From the NCBI GenBank assembly GCA_023653785.1, contig JAMKCH010051542.1, positions 1 through 64,000 on the forward strand: a stretch of 64,000 nucleotides of DNA, given 5' to 3'. Source of the DNA: Ophioderma brevispina (Eukaryota; Echinodermata; Ophiuroidea; Amphilepidida; Ophiodermatidae). How positions within the stretch are numbered: the first letter of the stretch is position 1; each line of letters begins with the position of its first letter. Under the pieces are notes generated by a model that made no database searches, was not told the origin of the DNA, and worked only from the letters and a program-made list of their open reading frames with translations. A program made the translations under genes and the position numbers. Positions 47,661 to 58,759 of this stretch are shown here, one piece after another.

Positions 47661-48869
47661 CCTGTCCTAGACTCAATTGTATTTAGAAAATTACACGCTT
47701 GGAATTTGATTTTAGCTTGCGAATGCATCATAAAATGGACATGTATGTTATCTGTCAACTCACCAACAGCGACCAACAATTACAATTTCTTATCTGAAAT
47801 AAGTCTTGAGGATATATTATCATTTTAAATTTTGCTTAATATTTTGACAAAATTCATTTTAGATTATAGCTCAAAAATAAATAAATCCTCAGCTGAAATG
47901 AAATTCTATTCATAACAGAACGCTGGCGTGGCAATTGTTATAACGCAATAAGAAAAAATAATCATTAGATGCAGGACTCACTCTGAATATACAACAATTT
48001 TGTTAATTTAAGGCAAATTTGAGTAATTCAACCATATCCACACATATAACATGCCCAAAATAATCCAATACCAAATGTTCAATATAAATTTCATAAAAAA
48101 CCTTATGAATAAGGAATTCACACCCAGGGAAGTGCTACAGATGAAGGGATGCAAAATAAAGAGTTTGGGTGGGAGGGTGGGAAAGAGTTTCTCCCTCCCA
48201 CAAGAGTGTTCCTCTTCTCAGAGGGATTGAGCTATGATATTAACAACCAAAGCACAAAGCATACGAAGACGGACAAATGCCAGCATGCGATTGGCACAAA
48301 AAGATGCGTTGACTATGGCAAACCAATATGGAATGACCACTTCTCTGCAGGGGGGGCAAACTGTTTTTTCTACGAGGCCTATGAAAAACTTTGTTAATTT
48401 TTTTTTTTGTATTCTTTTTGCAAGAGAGATTATTTGTATTTGGTTTCTTTTTTGTGTGTGGAGGTGTGGGTGTATGTGTGTGTGGGTGTAGTGTGTGTAT
48501 GCATGTGGCGTGCATGCACCGTTGTAATGTGTTAGGAAGTAAGTTTGGTATACAATTTAGTTTTCTAAAACCTCATGTAATTCTTGGTACTTTACAACCT
48601 TTCCATTGGTTTGCTAAAATCTTTAGAGGAATCCTCTGATTTCCCAATGTTCATTATTAACAAAACCCGAATTCATCATAAAAAGTAATCTTTATTAAAA
48701 AAGAAACAAAATTAGTTTTGCTTATAATGCGTAGCCACTAACATAAAGAAACTGTAACAGAAAAATCCACAGTTGTAATGAAGTTTCTAGTCTGATTACT
48801 TTGATCTGGTCCATTTGGCAACAATCTTAAGATAGTTACCTTCTGTTGGCGGTTCTTTCATCTTGACAG
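47660..48869. other. Intron sequence before the 48870 exon
   Basis: TG-rich microsatellite at 48455-48505 (GTGTGTGGAGGTGTGGGTG). No other exon recognised. Confidence 0.45.
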
Positions 48870-48980
48870 AATCGATGGCATGGAAGCAGAACTGAGACGA
48901 TTACGTCACAGGGAGGCGGAAGATCAAAGACCCTAGAAACGATGGTGCAACACGTGGAGGCCAACCTGAAGAGAACAACG
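48870..48980 (+). CDS. ENTR1: ENTR1-like coiled-coil exon with a one-base frameshift
   Basis: A CTTGACAG acceptor precedes the exon and a GTGAGA donor follows. The first frame reads IDGMEAELRRLRHREAED and then hits TAG at 934-936. Skipping one missing base near 925-928, in an AAA run, the frame continues KTLETMVQHVEANLKRTT up to the donor. The two halves together match the heptad region of ENTR1/SDCCAG3, where vertebrate proteins have an acidic, basic stretch followed by a LESVVQQVEQNL-type block. With the base restored, the exon is one split-codon base plus 37 codons and ends on a codon boundary, which agrees with the next exon. The deletion is either a sequencing error or a disabling mutation. 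Confidence 0.7.
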
Positions 48981-49780
48981 GTGAGATTGAGGTTACTTAC
49001 ACCACTGCAAAATCCCACATGTTTTTTAACAAATCTGTGATAAAAATAGCCAGTTTTGCGCAAAATGTTCACACAAATTTGAATGTTTCAGATAAAAACT
49101 ATGCTGATGTCGGGTTTGCATATCTCAATCACCAAAGGATACCAATCTTGACTATATGAAAATTAATTTATTTTGTTCAGAATGGCAACCAATGCCTCTC
49201 GACTGTTCCCGGTTAATTCTTTATAATGGGCAGGAACACGCTTATTTTTGTTGATTACCAATAATATAAATGAGCGAGTTGGCGGACCCTGTTTCGCACC
49301 TACCAAGGTCAAAGTTAAATATATTGATAAAAGAATAGAAATGTGCACTGACTACTGTGTTTAAAATGTCACACTCATCATACTACATGAACACAATAGC
49401 GCACACTATTTTGGGAAGCCAGATTGAAAATCTGCAAAAAACCATTGTGCCTGATCTTTGCGACAGTAACTTTCAGAACAAACCACATGCCTGACGATGT
49501 CTTGGATATCTAAGGGTCATTTTATAACCGAGGGTCGCCTGGCGAAATCAACAAAAAAGTGCATTTTTCCATGCTGTAAGTTTTAGGTATAATGGGCTTG
49601 GGCGGTAACATTTAAGTGTCCACCAGGGAGCTCGTTGAATCTCAGCTAGTCCCTAATATCTCACTGTAATATGAATCAAGTTGCCCAAGAAATGTGATCT
49701 CTAACCATGTGTAAAATAAAAAAAAACGCAACACTTTTAGTTACAGGCACCATAAGTTTTTAACTAAAGCATATGACTTG
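48981..49780. other. Intron sequence after the 48870 exon
   Basis: No element ends or conserved frame seen before the hAT-like element at 49781. Confidence 0.5.
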
Positions 49781-50265
49781 CCCGGGGAGGGTTCTCAGGG
49801 GTTTGTTGGGTATCTATGCTCGTTCCAGGGGTTCCGAAAGTGACCCCTAACGGGACCAATTTTCAATGAAAATATACCCCTATGGGACCAGTTTTGCTGA
49901 AATTATACTAGTTTTCAGTGAAAATATACCCCTAACGGACCAATTTGCAGTCAAATTATCCCCCTTGGCGGACTGTTCTCAATTTATGTATAGAAGATTT
50001 TAAAATAGCCAGTATACAAGTTAAATGACACTACTGCAAGAAAATTATACACTCAGAATATTTTGCTGATGTTTATGTAACTTAATTTCTCTTATTTGTA
50101 TCATTGAATCAGTCACAATCACATCTGAATTTGATACCCCTAGCGGGACTAGAACTTGATTATTGTGAATTTTTACCCCTAGCGGTAGTCCCTTATTTGG
50201 CCAGCTAGACCTGCTTTTTTGGAACGAGCATGGGTACCCGACCAAATCCAAGAACCCTCCCTGTG
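49781..50265. mobile_element. hAT-like non-autonomous element with 8-bp target duplication
   Basis: The ends are inverted repeats of about 47 bases: GGGAGGGTTCT and a shared ATGCTCGTTCCA block occur at the left end and, reverse-complemented, at the right end. The element is flanked on both sides by the same 8 bases, ATGACTTG (49773-49780 and 50266-50273). An 8-bp duplication and A/GGG-rich ends are typical of hAT transposons. The interior holds repeated ACCCCTA.CGG.ACCA units in both orientations and no transposase, so it depended on an autonomous relative. It lies in the intron between the two ENTR1-like exons. Confidence 0.75.
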
Positions 50266-50273
50266 ATGACTTG

Positions 50274-50847
50274 TTTATTTGTTGTACGTAAGATGGGACT
50301 ATTAGGAAACACCCCTGAAAATTTCATAACGATAAAGTCAACAGTTTTTACGATATGTACGATATGACTCCAGCTATCAAGTAACCTGCAGGACCCATTT
50401 TACCAAATTCAGACGCATAAGTAACATTACTGACAACCTGTAGCCGGTAGAACCACCCAGGTGAATCTCAGTCCACCCACCTTTTACTTTGATTTTTTAT
50501 AACTGGTTCTGCAATAAACATTAGGGGGGTACCCTTATAAGAGAAATTGTGGAAATACATGATCACAAACACCTCATATTGTCCAAGTTAGACAACATTG
50601 GATTAGAGTTGCATTTACCAAATTTTACAGTTGTTGCTTGGATGGAATTCCAGGTGGGTTTTGAAGTAATATCTGACCTTCGACAAATTTTCAAACAAAC
50701 GATGGCCGGTAGTGGTCTAGATTTTATTTACGCATTGGTAAAATGAAGTTTCACTAATTTCTACATGTGTAGAATAAAAGTGGACATTTTGCTACGATAA
50801 AATTTTCAATGTGTTGATTTGAAAAGTACGTGTGTTGGAATTTGTGA
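50274..50847. other. Intron sequence, no feature recognised
   Basis: GTACGATATGTACGATATGAC at 50350 is a short direct repeat. Nothing else stands out. Confidence 0.45.
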
Positions 50848-51985
50848 ATTTAAAGGTGCAACAAGGAGATTTTGAGGCACCCAATATTGTGTCATAATAG
50901 TAATTTCATATAGATAGACACTCAATAGATTTCTTACCTTGTGTTTGGTGACAGAAATGTCTTAAAAGAGAGAAAAATATTTTTAATTTTATATTTGATT
51001 GCTTTATTTCAATGTAAAACATGGGATGAATTTCGTATTTGCTCCTATACGAAATTAGAAATTTAACAATTTTTGGACCAAAGAAGTGGTTTCTTTTCTA
51101 GTTTACAAAACCCTTTCATATGGGATATTTTTGCTGGAAAGCTTTTAAAAAGGCTTACAGCTTAAAATCATACGTTCACTTTTTTTAGGGACACTTGATT
51201 TATTAAATCTTTAGTAAATATTACAAAGGGGTTTTTTTTAATTAAAAACACACACACATGTATTTGCAAATTTAGTGCAAAAATGTCCCCTTTTCCCGTT
51301 TAATTCAGCAAAAGGATACAAGAAGCAGTCTTGCTTCAGGTTAGAATTCACAGCACACATAGGCTGATTAAAAACCTTAAAAATGCCCGGCTTAATAGTA
51401 CGCACTTCCGCCATTCCCCAATCAACCACATATATGCATCCCCGATTTCACATGTGCAACGTTTCCCATCTCATTTCCTTGACACTCGACCAAGGAGCTG
51501 TTCCAAGAATTTCTTTTTTAATTTGAGGTTAGTTTCAAACTTTGATTTGAGGTTATCAGATTGTGCAGTTTGAAGATTAGTTTAATTTATAACTATGCAA
51601 ACACTTTTAAGTTTCATCTTGCATGTGTTAAACACATGGTAACTTGGTTTGCAGTTCAAACGTGTGCTGAACTCTAAAATCAAATTCATTACTTGTATTA
51701 TTTCTAGTTCCTATCTCAATTAATCATTTAGCAGAACTCTGCTGACACTCAGATTTCTTTTAAGAACTCTTTTAAGATAAGAACTCAGCATTCTTAAAAC
51801 ATTATATTAGGCCCTGCAGAACTTACTGCTGGATGCAAACTGCGTAATATTACGTCCTGAAACATTGGTTGAAATAAGGTACTCTTAATTGATCTTTGAC
51901 CATGCCCTTTACATTGGGACAAAAATCAGTATTTTCAATTTTGTTAGGGACACCTGATATGTAAAATCTCTTGTTGCACCTTTAA
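50848..51985. mobile_element. MITE of the TTTAAAGGTGCAAC family, copy 2, with internal insertion
   Basis: The left end TTTAAAGGTGCAACAAGGAGATTTTG and the right end AAAATCTCTTGTTGCACCTTTAA are inverted. The first about 360 bases follow the copy at 39556-39930, and a decayed right-end-like block (GGGACACTTGATTTATTAAATCTTTAG) appears at 51187-51212. About 700 bases then follow before the true right end at 51943-51985, preceded by GTTAGGGACACCTGATATG. So either the element was split by an insertion with its end duplicated, or two copies overlap. It lies in the intron before the 52379 exon. Confidence 0.55.
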
Positions 51986-52378
51986 TAATGGGTTATAAAG
52001 GATGTTCAGAGATTAAGGATGATGTCAAAGGAATAAATGCAAACAAACAAATGGCAATCTCTTGAAATTTTTTTATGACCTTGTTTAAGACCAGAATTCC
52101 CTTCAAATGTCATACATGGTTCCCGAATTCCCCACTTTTTCCAGACTTGCGAGCCACCAGGCTTTATCAGAATCAACTCTTTTGCATGGCCATATATTAC
52201 ATGGCTGTTGTAACACATCCTCTGTATCTAGTTCATGATTTACGAAAGGGGATTTACAGGAACATGAGACATTTCCTGAATGTTACAAAAAACATTTTAT
52301 ACTGTAAATTAGTATGCATGAACCATTAAACATCACACTTATCATGCTTTTCTGTTATTTTCCCCTTTTTTATAACAG
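51986..52378. other. Intron sequence before the 52379 exon
   Basis: It ends in the pyrimidine-rich TTTTCTGTTATTTTCCCCTTTTTTATAACAG, the acceptor of the 52379 exon. No other element. Confidence 0.5.
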
Positions 52379-52441
52379 GAAAGAGCTGTGACTGCCGAGA
52401 ACACAATCACCAAATTGAAGTCAGAAATCAAATCTCTCAAG
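52379..52441 (+). CDS. ENTR1: ENTR1-like coiled-coil exon
   Basis: A TTTTTTATAACAG acceptor and a GTGAGT donor bound a 63-base, 21-codon exon that is fully open. It begins ERAVTAENTITKLKSEIK and continues the coiled coil directly from the 48870 exon in phase 0. The RAV.AEN...KLK..I pattern is the hallmark of the ENTR1/SDCCAG3 C-terminal coiled coil (KRAVKAEN in vertebrates). No frameshift or stop is present. The following conserved segment of the family, ending in a short acidic tail, should be in a later exon, which I did not recognise before the window ends. Confidence 0.75.
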
Positions 52442-52477
52442 GTGAGTATCACAGGGGATGTGTTTGTACTGGGCTGT

Positions 52478-53394
52478 TTCATTTGAAATACGCACCCCCT
52501 CTGTGGTAGATTTAGGTAGTGTTCCACAGGGGAGTATGGATTTCAAGTGGAATAGCCCACTGGATAAGTACATTTGATGTACACACTCCTTGTGGTCGAT
52601 TTAGGTAAAGTATTCCACAGCGGGAATAACCTACTGAGTAACTATATTTAAAATATACACACCTTCTGTGGTAGATTTTGGTGAAGTATTCCACATGGGA
52701 GTATGGATTTCAAGTGGAATAGCCCAGTGGATAAATACATTTGATATACACACTCCCTCTGTGGAAGATTTAGGTAAAGTATTCCACAGTGGGAGTATGG
52801 ATTTCAAGTGGAATAGCCCATTAGATAACTTGGATTTCAAATGGAATAGCCCACATTTGATATACATACTCCCTCTGTGGTAGATTTAGGTTAAATATTC
52901 CACAAGGGAGTATGGATTTCAAGTGGAATAGCCCACTGTAACTATATTTGATATACATACTCCCTCTATTCCATGGGGAACTGATATACACACTCCCTCT
53001 GAAGATTCAGGTAAAGTATTCCACAGGGGGAGTTTAGATTTCAAGTGGAATAACCAATTTGGTAACTACATTTTTAAATCCATACTCAATCGCTGTAAGA
53101 TTTGAAATTTGCAGATTTAGGTTGATTAAAATAAATCGTCCACAGGGGAGTATGGATTTCCAGTGGGAAAACCATTGGATGATTATATTGAAATTCACAC
53201 CTCCTCTGTGTATGTTTCGAAATCTGCCTTATCCCTGTGGTAGATTTACATAGTCAAAGACTTCTACAGGGGGAGTATGGCTTTCCAATGGAAAAGCCTT
53301 TTGGGTAACTACATTTGAAATCCACATCCACACTGTGTAAGATTTGAAATGTGTACCATCCTTGTGGTAGATTTACATAGGTAAACACCTAAAA
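52478..53394. repeat. Tandem array 1, about 100-120 bp units
   Basis: Units read ATACACACTCCCTCTGTGGTAGATTTAGGTAAAGTATTCCACAGGGGAGTATGGATTTCAAGTGGAATAGCCCACTGG in decayed form, with GGAGTATGGATTT-type blocks near 52531, 52698, 52791, 52908, 53143 and 53271. Within each unit ACTCCC.CTGTGG and CCACAGGGGAGT are inverted, giving a hairpin. A stray unit reappears after the LINE at 56040-56110. The array starts just after the 52379 exon, in the intron. Confidence 0.8.
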
Positions 53395-53531
53395 CAGGGG
53401 CGGATCCAGGATTTGAAAAATGTCAAAATTACCGGGGGGCTGAAAGGCTAAACTTGTCCAAAATGGGCTGATTTTGCAAGATTTTGCAGAATTACCGGAA
53501 GGCGCGCGCCCCCTCCCTAGATCCGCGCCTG
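53395..53531. mobile_element. Small hAT-type MITE
   Basis: About 137 bases bounded by CAGGGGCGGATCCAGG at the left and CTAGATCCGCGCCTG at the right, an inverted pair. CAGGGGCGGATCCAGG is a common terminus of hAT-type MITEs. It interrupts a unit of the surrounding tandem array: the array text stops at ACACCTAAAA and resumes at TAAAAAGGGGGTATGG. A short TAAAA is shared by both flanks. No coding capacity. Confidence 0.7.
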
Positions 53532-53554
53532 TAAAAAGGGGGTATGGATTTCCA

Positions 53555-54465
53555 GTAGTCAGCCATGTTGGTGGACAAGATAGACACATTCCAGAATTAC
53601 AATACATTCACCTGTCAATAATCCCTGTGTAAATGCTGCACATGGATTGATAGCTTAATGTGTTGTAGTCCAGCCATGTTGGTGGACAAGACAGATGCAT
53701 TCCAGGACTACAGTACATTCACCTCTCAATAATCCCTGTGCATATACTACACATGGATTGATTGACAGCTTAATGTATTGTAGTCCAGCCATGTTGGTGG
53801 ACAAGATAGACACATTCCAGAATTACAATACATTCACCTGTCAATAATCCCTGTGCAAACACTACACATGGATCAATAGACAGTTTAATGTATTGTTGTC
53901 CAGCCATGTTGGTAGACAAGATAAATGCATTCAGGGGCTAAACAATACATTCACCTGTCAATAATCCCTGTGCATATACTACACATGGATTGATTGACAG
54001 CTTAATGTATTGTAGTCCAGCCATGTTGGTGGACAAGACAGATGCATTCCAGGACTACAGTACATTCACCTCTCAATAATCCCTGTGCATATACTACACA
54101 TGGATTGATTGACAGCTTAATGTATTGTAGTCCAGCCATGTTGGTGGACAAGATAGACACATTCCAGAATTACAATACATTCACCTGTCAATAATCCCTG
54201 TGCAAACACTACACATGGATCAATAGACAGTTTAATGTATTGTTGTCCAGCCATGTTGGTGGACAAGACAGATGCATTCCAGGACTACAGTACATTCACC
54301 TCTCAATAATCCCTGTGCAAACACTACACATGGATCAATAGACAGTTTAATGTATTGTTGTCCAGCCATGTTGGTAGACAAGATAAATGCATTCAGGGGC
54401 TAAACAATACATTCACCTGTCAATAATCCTGGTGCAAATGCTACACATGGATAGATTGACGGCTT
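53555..54465. repeat. Tandem array 2, eight 115-bp units with higher-order order
   Basis: AGCCATGTTGGT marks units at 53561, 53672, 53787, 53902, 54019, 54134, 54249 and 54364, so spacing is 111-117. Three variants are seen: A (GATAGACACATTCCAGAATTACAATACATT), B (GACAGATGCATTCCAGGACTACAGTACATT) and C (GATAAATGCATTCAGGGGCTAAACAATACATT). Their order is A B A C B A B C. Units 2-3 and 5-6 look identical as a dimer. Arms such as 54004-54018 and 54052-54066 form a stem of up to 15 pairs. The last unit is cut by the LINE. Confidence 0.85.
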
Positions 54466-55998
54466 AAATAATAATAACAGGTATTTATTTAGTGCTATTT
54501 CAATAGATCAAAGCGCTGGACATATAAAATTACACAATAAAAGAGACCAGCTCATCTAATTACATGTATAAAATAGTAGAATTTACAAATTACAAGTTAA
54601 AAATCATACCTAATAGGCTAAAACTTAGAAAGAATTAAATTAATCCTTCACTACCACAAACACACACACTCACACGCACGCACCAACCCACAACACACAC
54701 CCTCACATAGGCCTATAAAATTAATATAAAAATATAAAACACAACCGACAGAAAAATACACATGCACACACCACATAATTAAAAGCTAATTCCAATCACG
54801 CACCCTAACACACAAACATATAATCCACACCCTACACCTACATATGCACACACAACCTCATACCCACACATACCAACATCATGCAAATAAAGTGTGCATG
54901 TCCATATGCAGACTGCCACACATAAAATAAGAAATAAGTAACACCAGTGCCGCTTAATTTTTAAAAAGGTCGAAACCCCAGAGGCGGAGGCAACTATTCA
55001 CAAGGAAATAAATAAGTTTTAAGAAGCTTTTTAAAAACAGAAACTGATGGGGAAAACCAGATAAAAGAAGGGACCATATTCCAAAGTCTAGGAGCTGCAG
55101 CACAGAACGATTTATCACCGTAACCCCTGATGGTCCTGGGAATATGCAAAAGAAGTGAATCATTATCCATGCGCAAGTTGTATCTATGCAATCTCCGATG
55201 CTCAATATACTCTGTGAGATAAGACGGAACTAGGTCATTCACAGCTTTGAAAACATAAAGAAGAATTTTAAATATAATTCTCTGTTCCAATGGCAGCCAA
55301 TGGAGATGTTTAAGCAAAGGCGCTGACGGATGGAACCTTCCAGCCTTGAACACTATCCTCGCCGCTCTATTTTGGACTTTTTGCAATCGCTTCGGGTCGT
55401 GGACCGAAACTCCCAATAAGAGCGCATTAGCGTAATGAAGACGCGACAAAATCAGTGCGCGGACAAGATGATGGAAACTTTCAACAGTTATATAAAGGCG
55501 GATCCAGTAAATACATCTGAGATGGAAATTTGCAGACTTGACAACAGATTTCACATGATCAGACATGGATAATGATTGATCAAAAACAATGCCAAGGTTC
55601 TTAATCTTTGTTGACTGCTGAATAACATTGTCACCAATCCTCAGGCAGATCTTACTGACTTTCTCCCGATTATAGGCCGAGGCTTCTCGTGATTAAGTTT
55701 CAGTTTGTTTTTGGTGATCCACGCACTGATTTCATCGATGCATGAAGAAAGCTTAGCCGCTGCTTGTTCACCCGCATTGGCTTCCTTAGGATTGAACGGA
55801 AGGTAAAGCTGGGTATCATCCGCATACATATGATAACAAAAATTGTGCTTGCGAATGATAACCCCAATGTAGTAAGTATAAAGGTAAAAACAATGTCCCA
55901 AAAACAGAGCTTGGGGGAGACCAAAATCAAGATGTGTTGTAGTCTTTGAATGTATCTTGACCACCGACATGGCTGGTGACTGATGTCATATTAAATAT
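54466..55998 (-). mobile_element. 5'-truncated L2/CR1-like LINE, reverse transcriptase 3' part
   Basis: Read on the minus strand, the element begins within the RT domain. A decayed FGLPQALFLG (normally FGVPQGS.LG) is followed by HMYADDTQLYLPF, which holds the catalytic YADD (motif C), then KLKLNHEK. After a frameshift near 55.6 kb a 190-residue frame continues: SDHVKSVVKSANFHLR, LQKVQNRAARIVFKAG, LHWLPLEQRIIFKILLYVFKAVN, YGDKSFCAAAPRLWN and SVSVFKKLLKTYLF. That order of C-terminal blocks is typical of the CR1/L2 group. The 3' end carries a CA-rich untranslated region and terminates in GCACTAAATAAATACCTG followed by (TTA)n, as CR1/L2 tails do. It sits inside a tandem array. GGCTTAAAT at the 3' junction and GGCTTTAAAT near 55999 may be the target-site duplication. 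Frameshift and lost PQGS make it inactive. Confidence 0.85.
54650..54900. repeat. CA-rich tract in the LINE 3' region
   Basis: CACACAC and ACCCACA runs without strict periodicity, on the + strand, forming the GT-rich untranslated end of the minus-strand LINE. Confidence 0.7.
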
Positions 55999-56024
55999 GG
56001 CTTTAAATTACAAAAGGAAAATTT

Positions 56025-56125
56025 AATTGGATAACTTCATTTGAGCATACACCCTGCTTTGTTGAAAAGGTCTTCCACAGAGGGAGTATGAATTTTGGAT
56101 GCAATAGCCCATTGTTCCTCTTGTG
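56025..56125. repeat. Isolated unit of tandem array 1
   Basis: AACTTCATTTGAGCATACACCC, then TCTTCCACAGAGGGAGTATGAATTTTGGATGCAATAGCCCATTG, matches array 1. It shows that array 2 and the LINE now lie inside array 1. Confidence 0.65.
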
Positions 56126-57880
56126 GGCCTTCTTACATACTCTGTATCACATGCTTTATTCCATTAATGGAATAAAGCCCAGAATGATAGAGTAAGTGCG
56201 ATGGGTATAATGTAGTTATGCAAAAGTTAATTTGCCCTATTTGACCCTCATACTCTTGCATATATTTTTTGAATTGCCAAATACTGATGACTTAATGATT
56301 CTCAAAAAAATAATAATTTCAGCATACTTTAAGTTAGATTTGGTTTCTGAAAATGAAATGTGAACAAATTCAATATTTATGGCAAAAATCTCCCTCCAGA
56401 TTAAAGGGACATAATGGCATGAAAAAAAATAACATAATGAAAAGGACCCTTACTGAAATCACTTCCACGAGTTTGAAAACAATTTGGATGTTTACATTCT
56501 GTAAAAACAGGAAGAGTTCCAGGGGGGAAGTGGCAGTTTATGGCAATTTCTGGAATAAGGATGCTTCAAACATGCTGGCAGTAATGCATTACTGCCAGCA
56601 TTTACCAAATCGGAAAAGCATGTTGTCATCAGCTCACAGACCATTGCTATTGTATATGTGCTAATCCCAGCTAATCCATCTTTCACTTGCCAGATCAATA
56701 TCTTACTACAAGCGTAAAGTACAATGCCTGAATCCCGGTCTGAATACTTTTGAATTATGTCACAAAACATGCTAGATGCACTGAAAATTCTGTCAGGGAT
56801 GAAAAATAAATAACAAAATGCTCGTCTCAAGCAAGAAATTATAAAATTACCGGTTATAATTTTAAAGTAACTAAGGACCATCCCTTCCATCACACCGCCT
56901 TAGTCGGCGGCAAACACAAAGCAAAAGTAAAGAGATAACCGGGTGGAAATACATAAAACAAACAAATATGGACATGGAATAAAGATGAGTCGATTTTGAT
57001 TGCGGTTGAAAATGATAACCTATATTCCTATCAGCAAAGATCGGTGCAATTAGAGACCATGAAATATTTTCCACCTCCATGTTACAAAATCCGACTCGCG
57101 AACTGAAAGAACGCAACCAAACCACATGGGCGTAATGGCCGTCATAGTCGACGGGTTTCCCACTTCGCTCGTCAAGGGTTCCATCCACGTGCCTTTTGAG
57201 CTCCTATTTTCTCGATACTTGTCTTCCAGATTTTAACTCCTTACTAAAAATTTGTGATTTATTATTTATTCTTCGTATATTTTAGGTTATTTTTTCGGTT
57301 TTTAACTTAATATTTGCGTACACTTGGTGTTATTAATTTGCGTTAATCGTCACTGATCTTGAACAAGCTTGATGTGAAAACTGGCGCTTGATGTAAAAAC
57401 TGTCAATCATCGAGACGTAATATGCTTTATGTGTGCCGCTCTACCGACAGCACATTCGATCGTTCTTGTTTGCCGATTGACCCTGGAAGACACCTTCTTA
57501 TTGATCCGATTGTTGTGGTTTAGCTTCAAATATTATGAATATGGGGAAGTTTTTGACAGCATTTAATGATTTTTCCCGGCTAAATTCAGTGTCAAATGTT
57601 GATTTTTAACCAGAGAAGATGGTATTTGAACGAATGAATTACTGGAATCAACTTTTCAACAACCCTGACAAAATATATACGGCTTCGGGAAAATGCGAAA
57701 AGCATAATTGAATCACAAAACCTTATAGTAGGTCCTCATAAAGGAATAACATACACGTTTCAGCAACATCAAAGGTAAATCTTGATCATTAGCTATCATT
57801 TTAGGAACCAAGGAATAATCATAGCTAGTTTTTTTCAGGCGAAATAGTTAACAGCGTTAAAGTTAGTGGGTGCCTTTTGG
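56126..57880. other. No gene recognised outside the palindrome at 56572
   Basis: Minus-strand frames at 56492-56893 and 56871-57188 are open but show no domain. The expected last ENTR1 exons were looked for here and not found. Confidence 0.45.
56572..56601. repeat. Perfect 30-bp palindrome
   Basis: ATGCTGGCAGTAATG followed directly by its reverse complement, no loop. The surroundings carry no recognised element. Confidence 0.9.
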
Positions 57881-58440
57881 CGACGCCTATAGAATACCTG
57901 GCATAGCTCCTGCAAACATTAGGAGGAACCTTGATGATCAAACTCGCCAAGAAAATGTTGAGACCTGGTAGCCTAATCCCCCAACAACACCCTTTGAGGA
58001 TAGAGAATTCCAAGCATGAAATCACTTTGCTACCCCATCAGATGACACTGCAGTCACAGTACCCCTATCGACATCCTGGATCAAGACAGATGTATGAGCA
58101 AGGGTCATCCTCTACTTTGCACCTAAGGCGGTTTGTGGAGAGCCCATCTGGCAAGCACCAAAGGCTGTGACCTTGAATGATAGGAAAAGCATGGGTCAAC
58201 CCTCAAACAGACTCAGAACTGCGTTGGTCGACAAATGAATTCCTTCACAAGAACGGAGTAGAACCTTCACCAAACTGCGATTGTGGGAGGGCCACAACAC
58301 CATTAGCCACATCATAGATGTTTGTGAGGTCTACAAGTCCCCCAAGAGGAATTCCAAGCCTAATCAACCTGGATGATGAAACTATCAAGCTGGCTAAAGA
58401 CGGATCTCCACTGTGATTTTGGACTTGCACGAACGACAGA
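57880..58440 (+). pseudogene. C-terminal relic of a non-LTR retrotransposon
   Basis: The stretch resembles the region after the RT domain in non-LTR elements, read in pieces. RIPGIAPANIRR and NLDDQTRQE come first, then NRLRTAL near 58.2 kb, W.TNEF followed by NCDCGR near 58.28 kb, and after a shift HNTISHIIDVC with GIPSLINLDDETIKL. The C-D-C-G...H...C pattern is the terminal zinc-knuckle-like motif of many LINE open reading frame 2 proteins. No RT catalytic motif is present, and every block is frameshifted or stopped, so this is a dead 3' fragment. It may belong to the same broad family as the relic at 62.6-64 kb, but the two cover different regions and cannot be compared directly. Confidence 0.6.
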
Positions 58441-58759
58441 ACGAGTTAAACAGCAAATAAAAGTATATGTTTATTTCAAATGTTCAGGCCAATCCGATGA
58501 CCCCGGGAGATTACCCAGTATGCATTGTATTTACCGTGAACGGCGATAATGTCCACCCTTACACTTAATAAAAACCTTCCAATAACAATAATTATATGCT
58601 TGAAGATATTAAATGTTAAAACAAATATTATTCAGCACTGTGTGAAAATGTTTTTGTTTAGTATATAACTATTACTTATAAGCCTATGAAGAATATACTT
58701 TCCAAAAAGAAGAACAATTCAATTGAAACATCAGTAATTCTTGAGTGTGCATCGTGCAA

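Larger units (their letters stand above)
31506..52441 (+). other. ENTR1: ENTR1-like gene locus, partial
   Basis: This span holds the recognisable part of one spliced gene. ENTR1 (endosome-associated trafficking regulator 1, formerly SDCCAG3) is a coiled-coil protein of endosomes that works in membrane recycling and cytokinesis; that role is family knowledge. The two downstream exons match its conserved C-terminal coiled coil and join in phase across a 3.4-kb intron. The upstream exon is only a candidate. It ends on a codon boundary, whereas the 48870 exon begins with the last base of a codon, so at least one unseen exon must lie between them. The final C-terminal exons should lie after 52441 but I could not find them. 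The introns are filled with MITEs, SINEs and tandem repeats. Confidence 0.6.

Noticed and set aside
53555..54465. CRISPR-like regular spacing
   Set aside because: The whole 115-base unit repeats, spacers are not unique, and the genome is eukaryotic.
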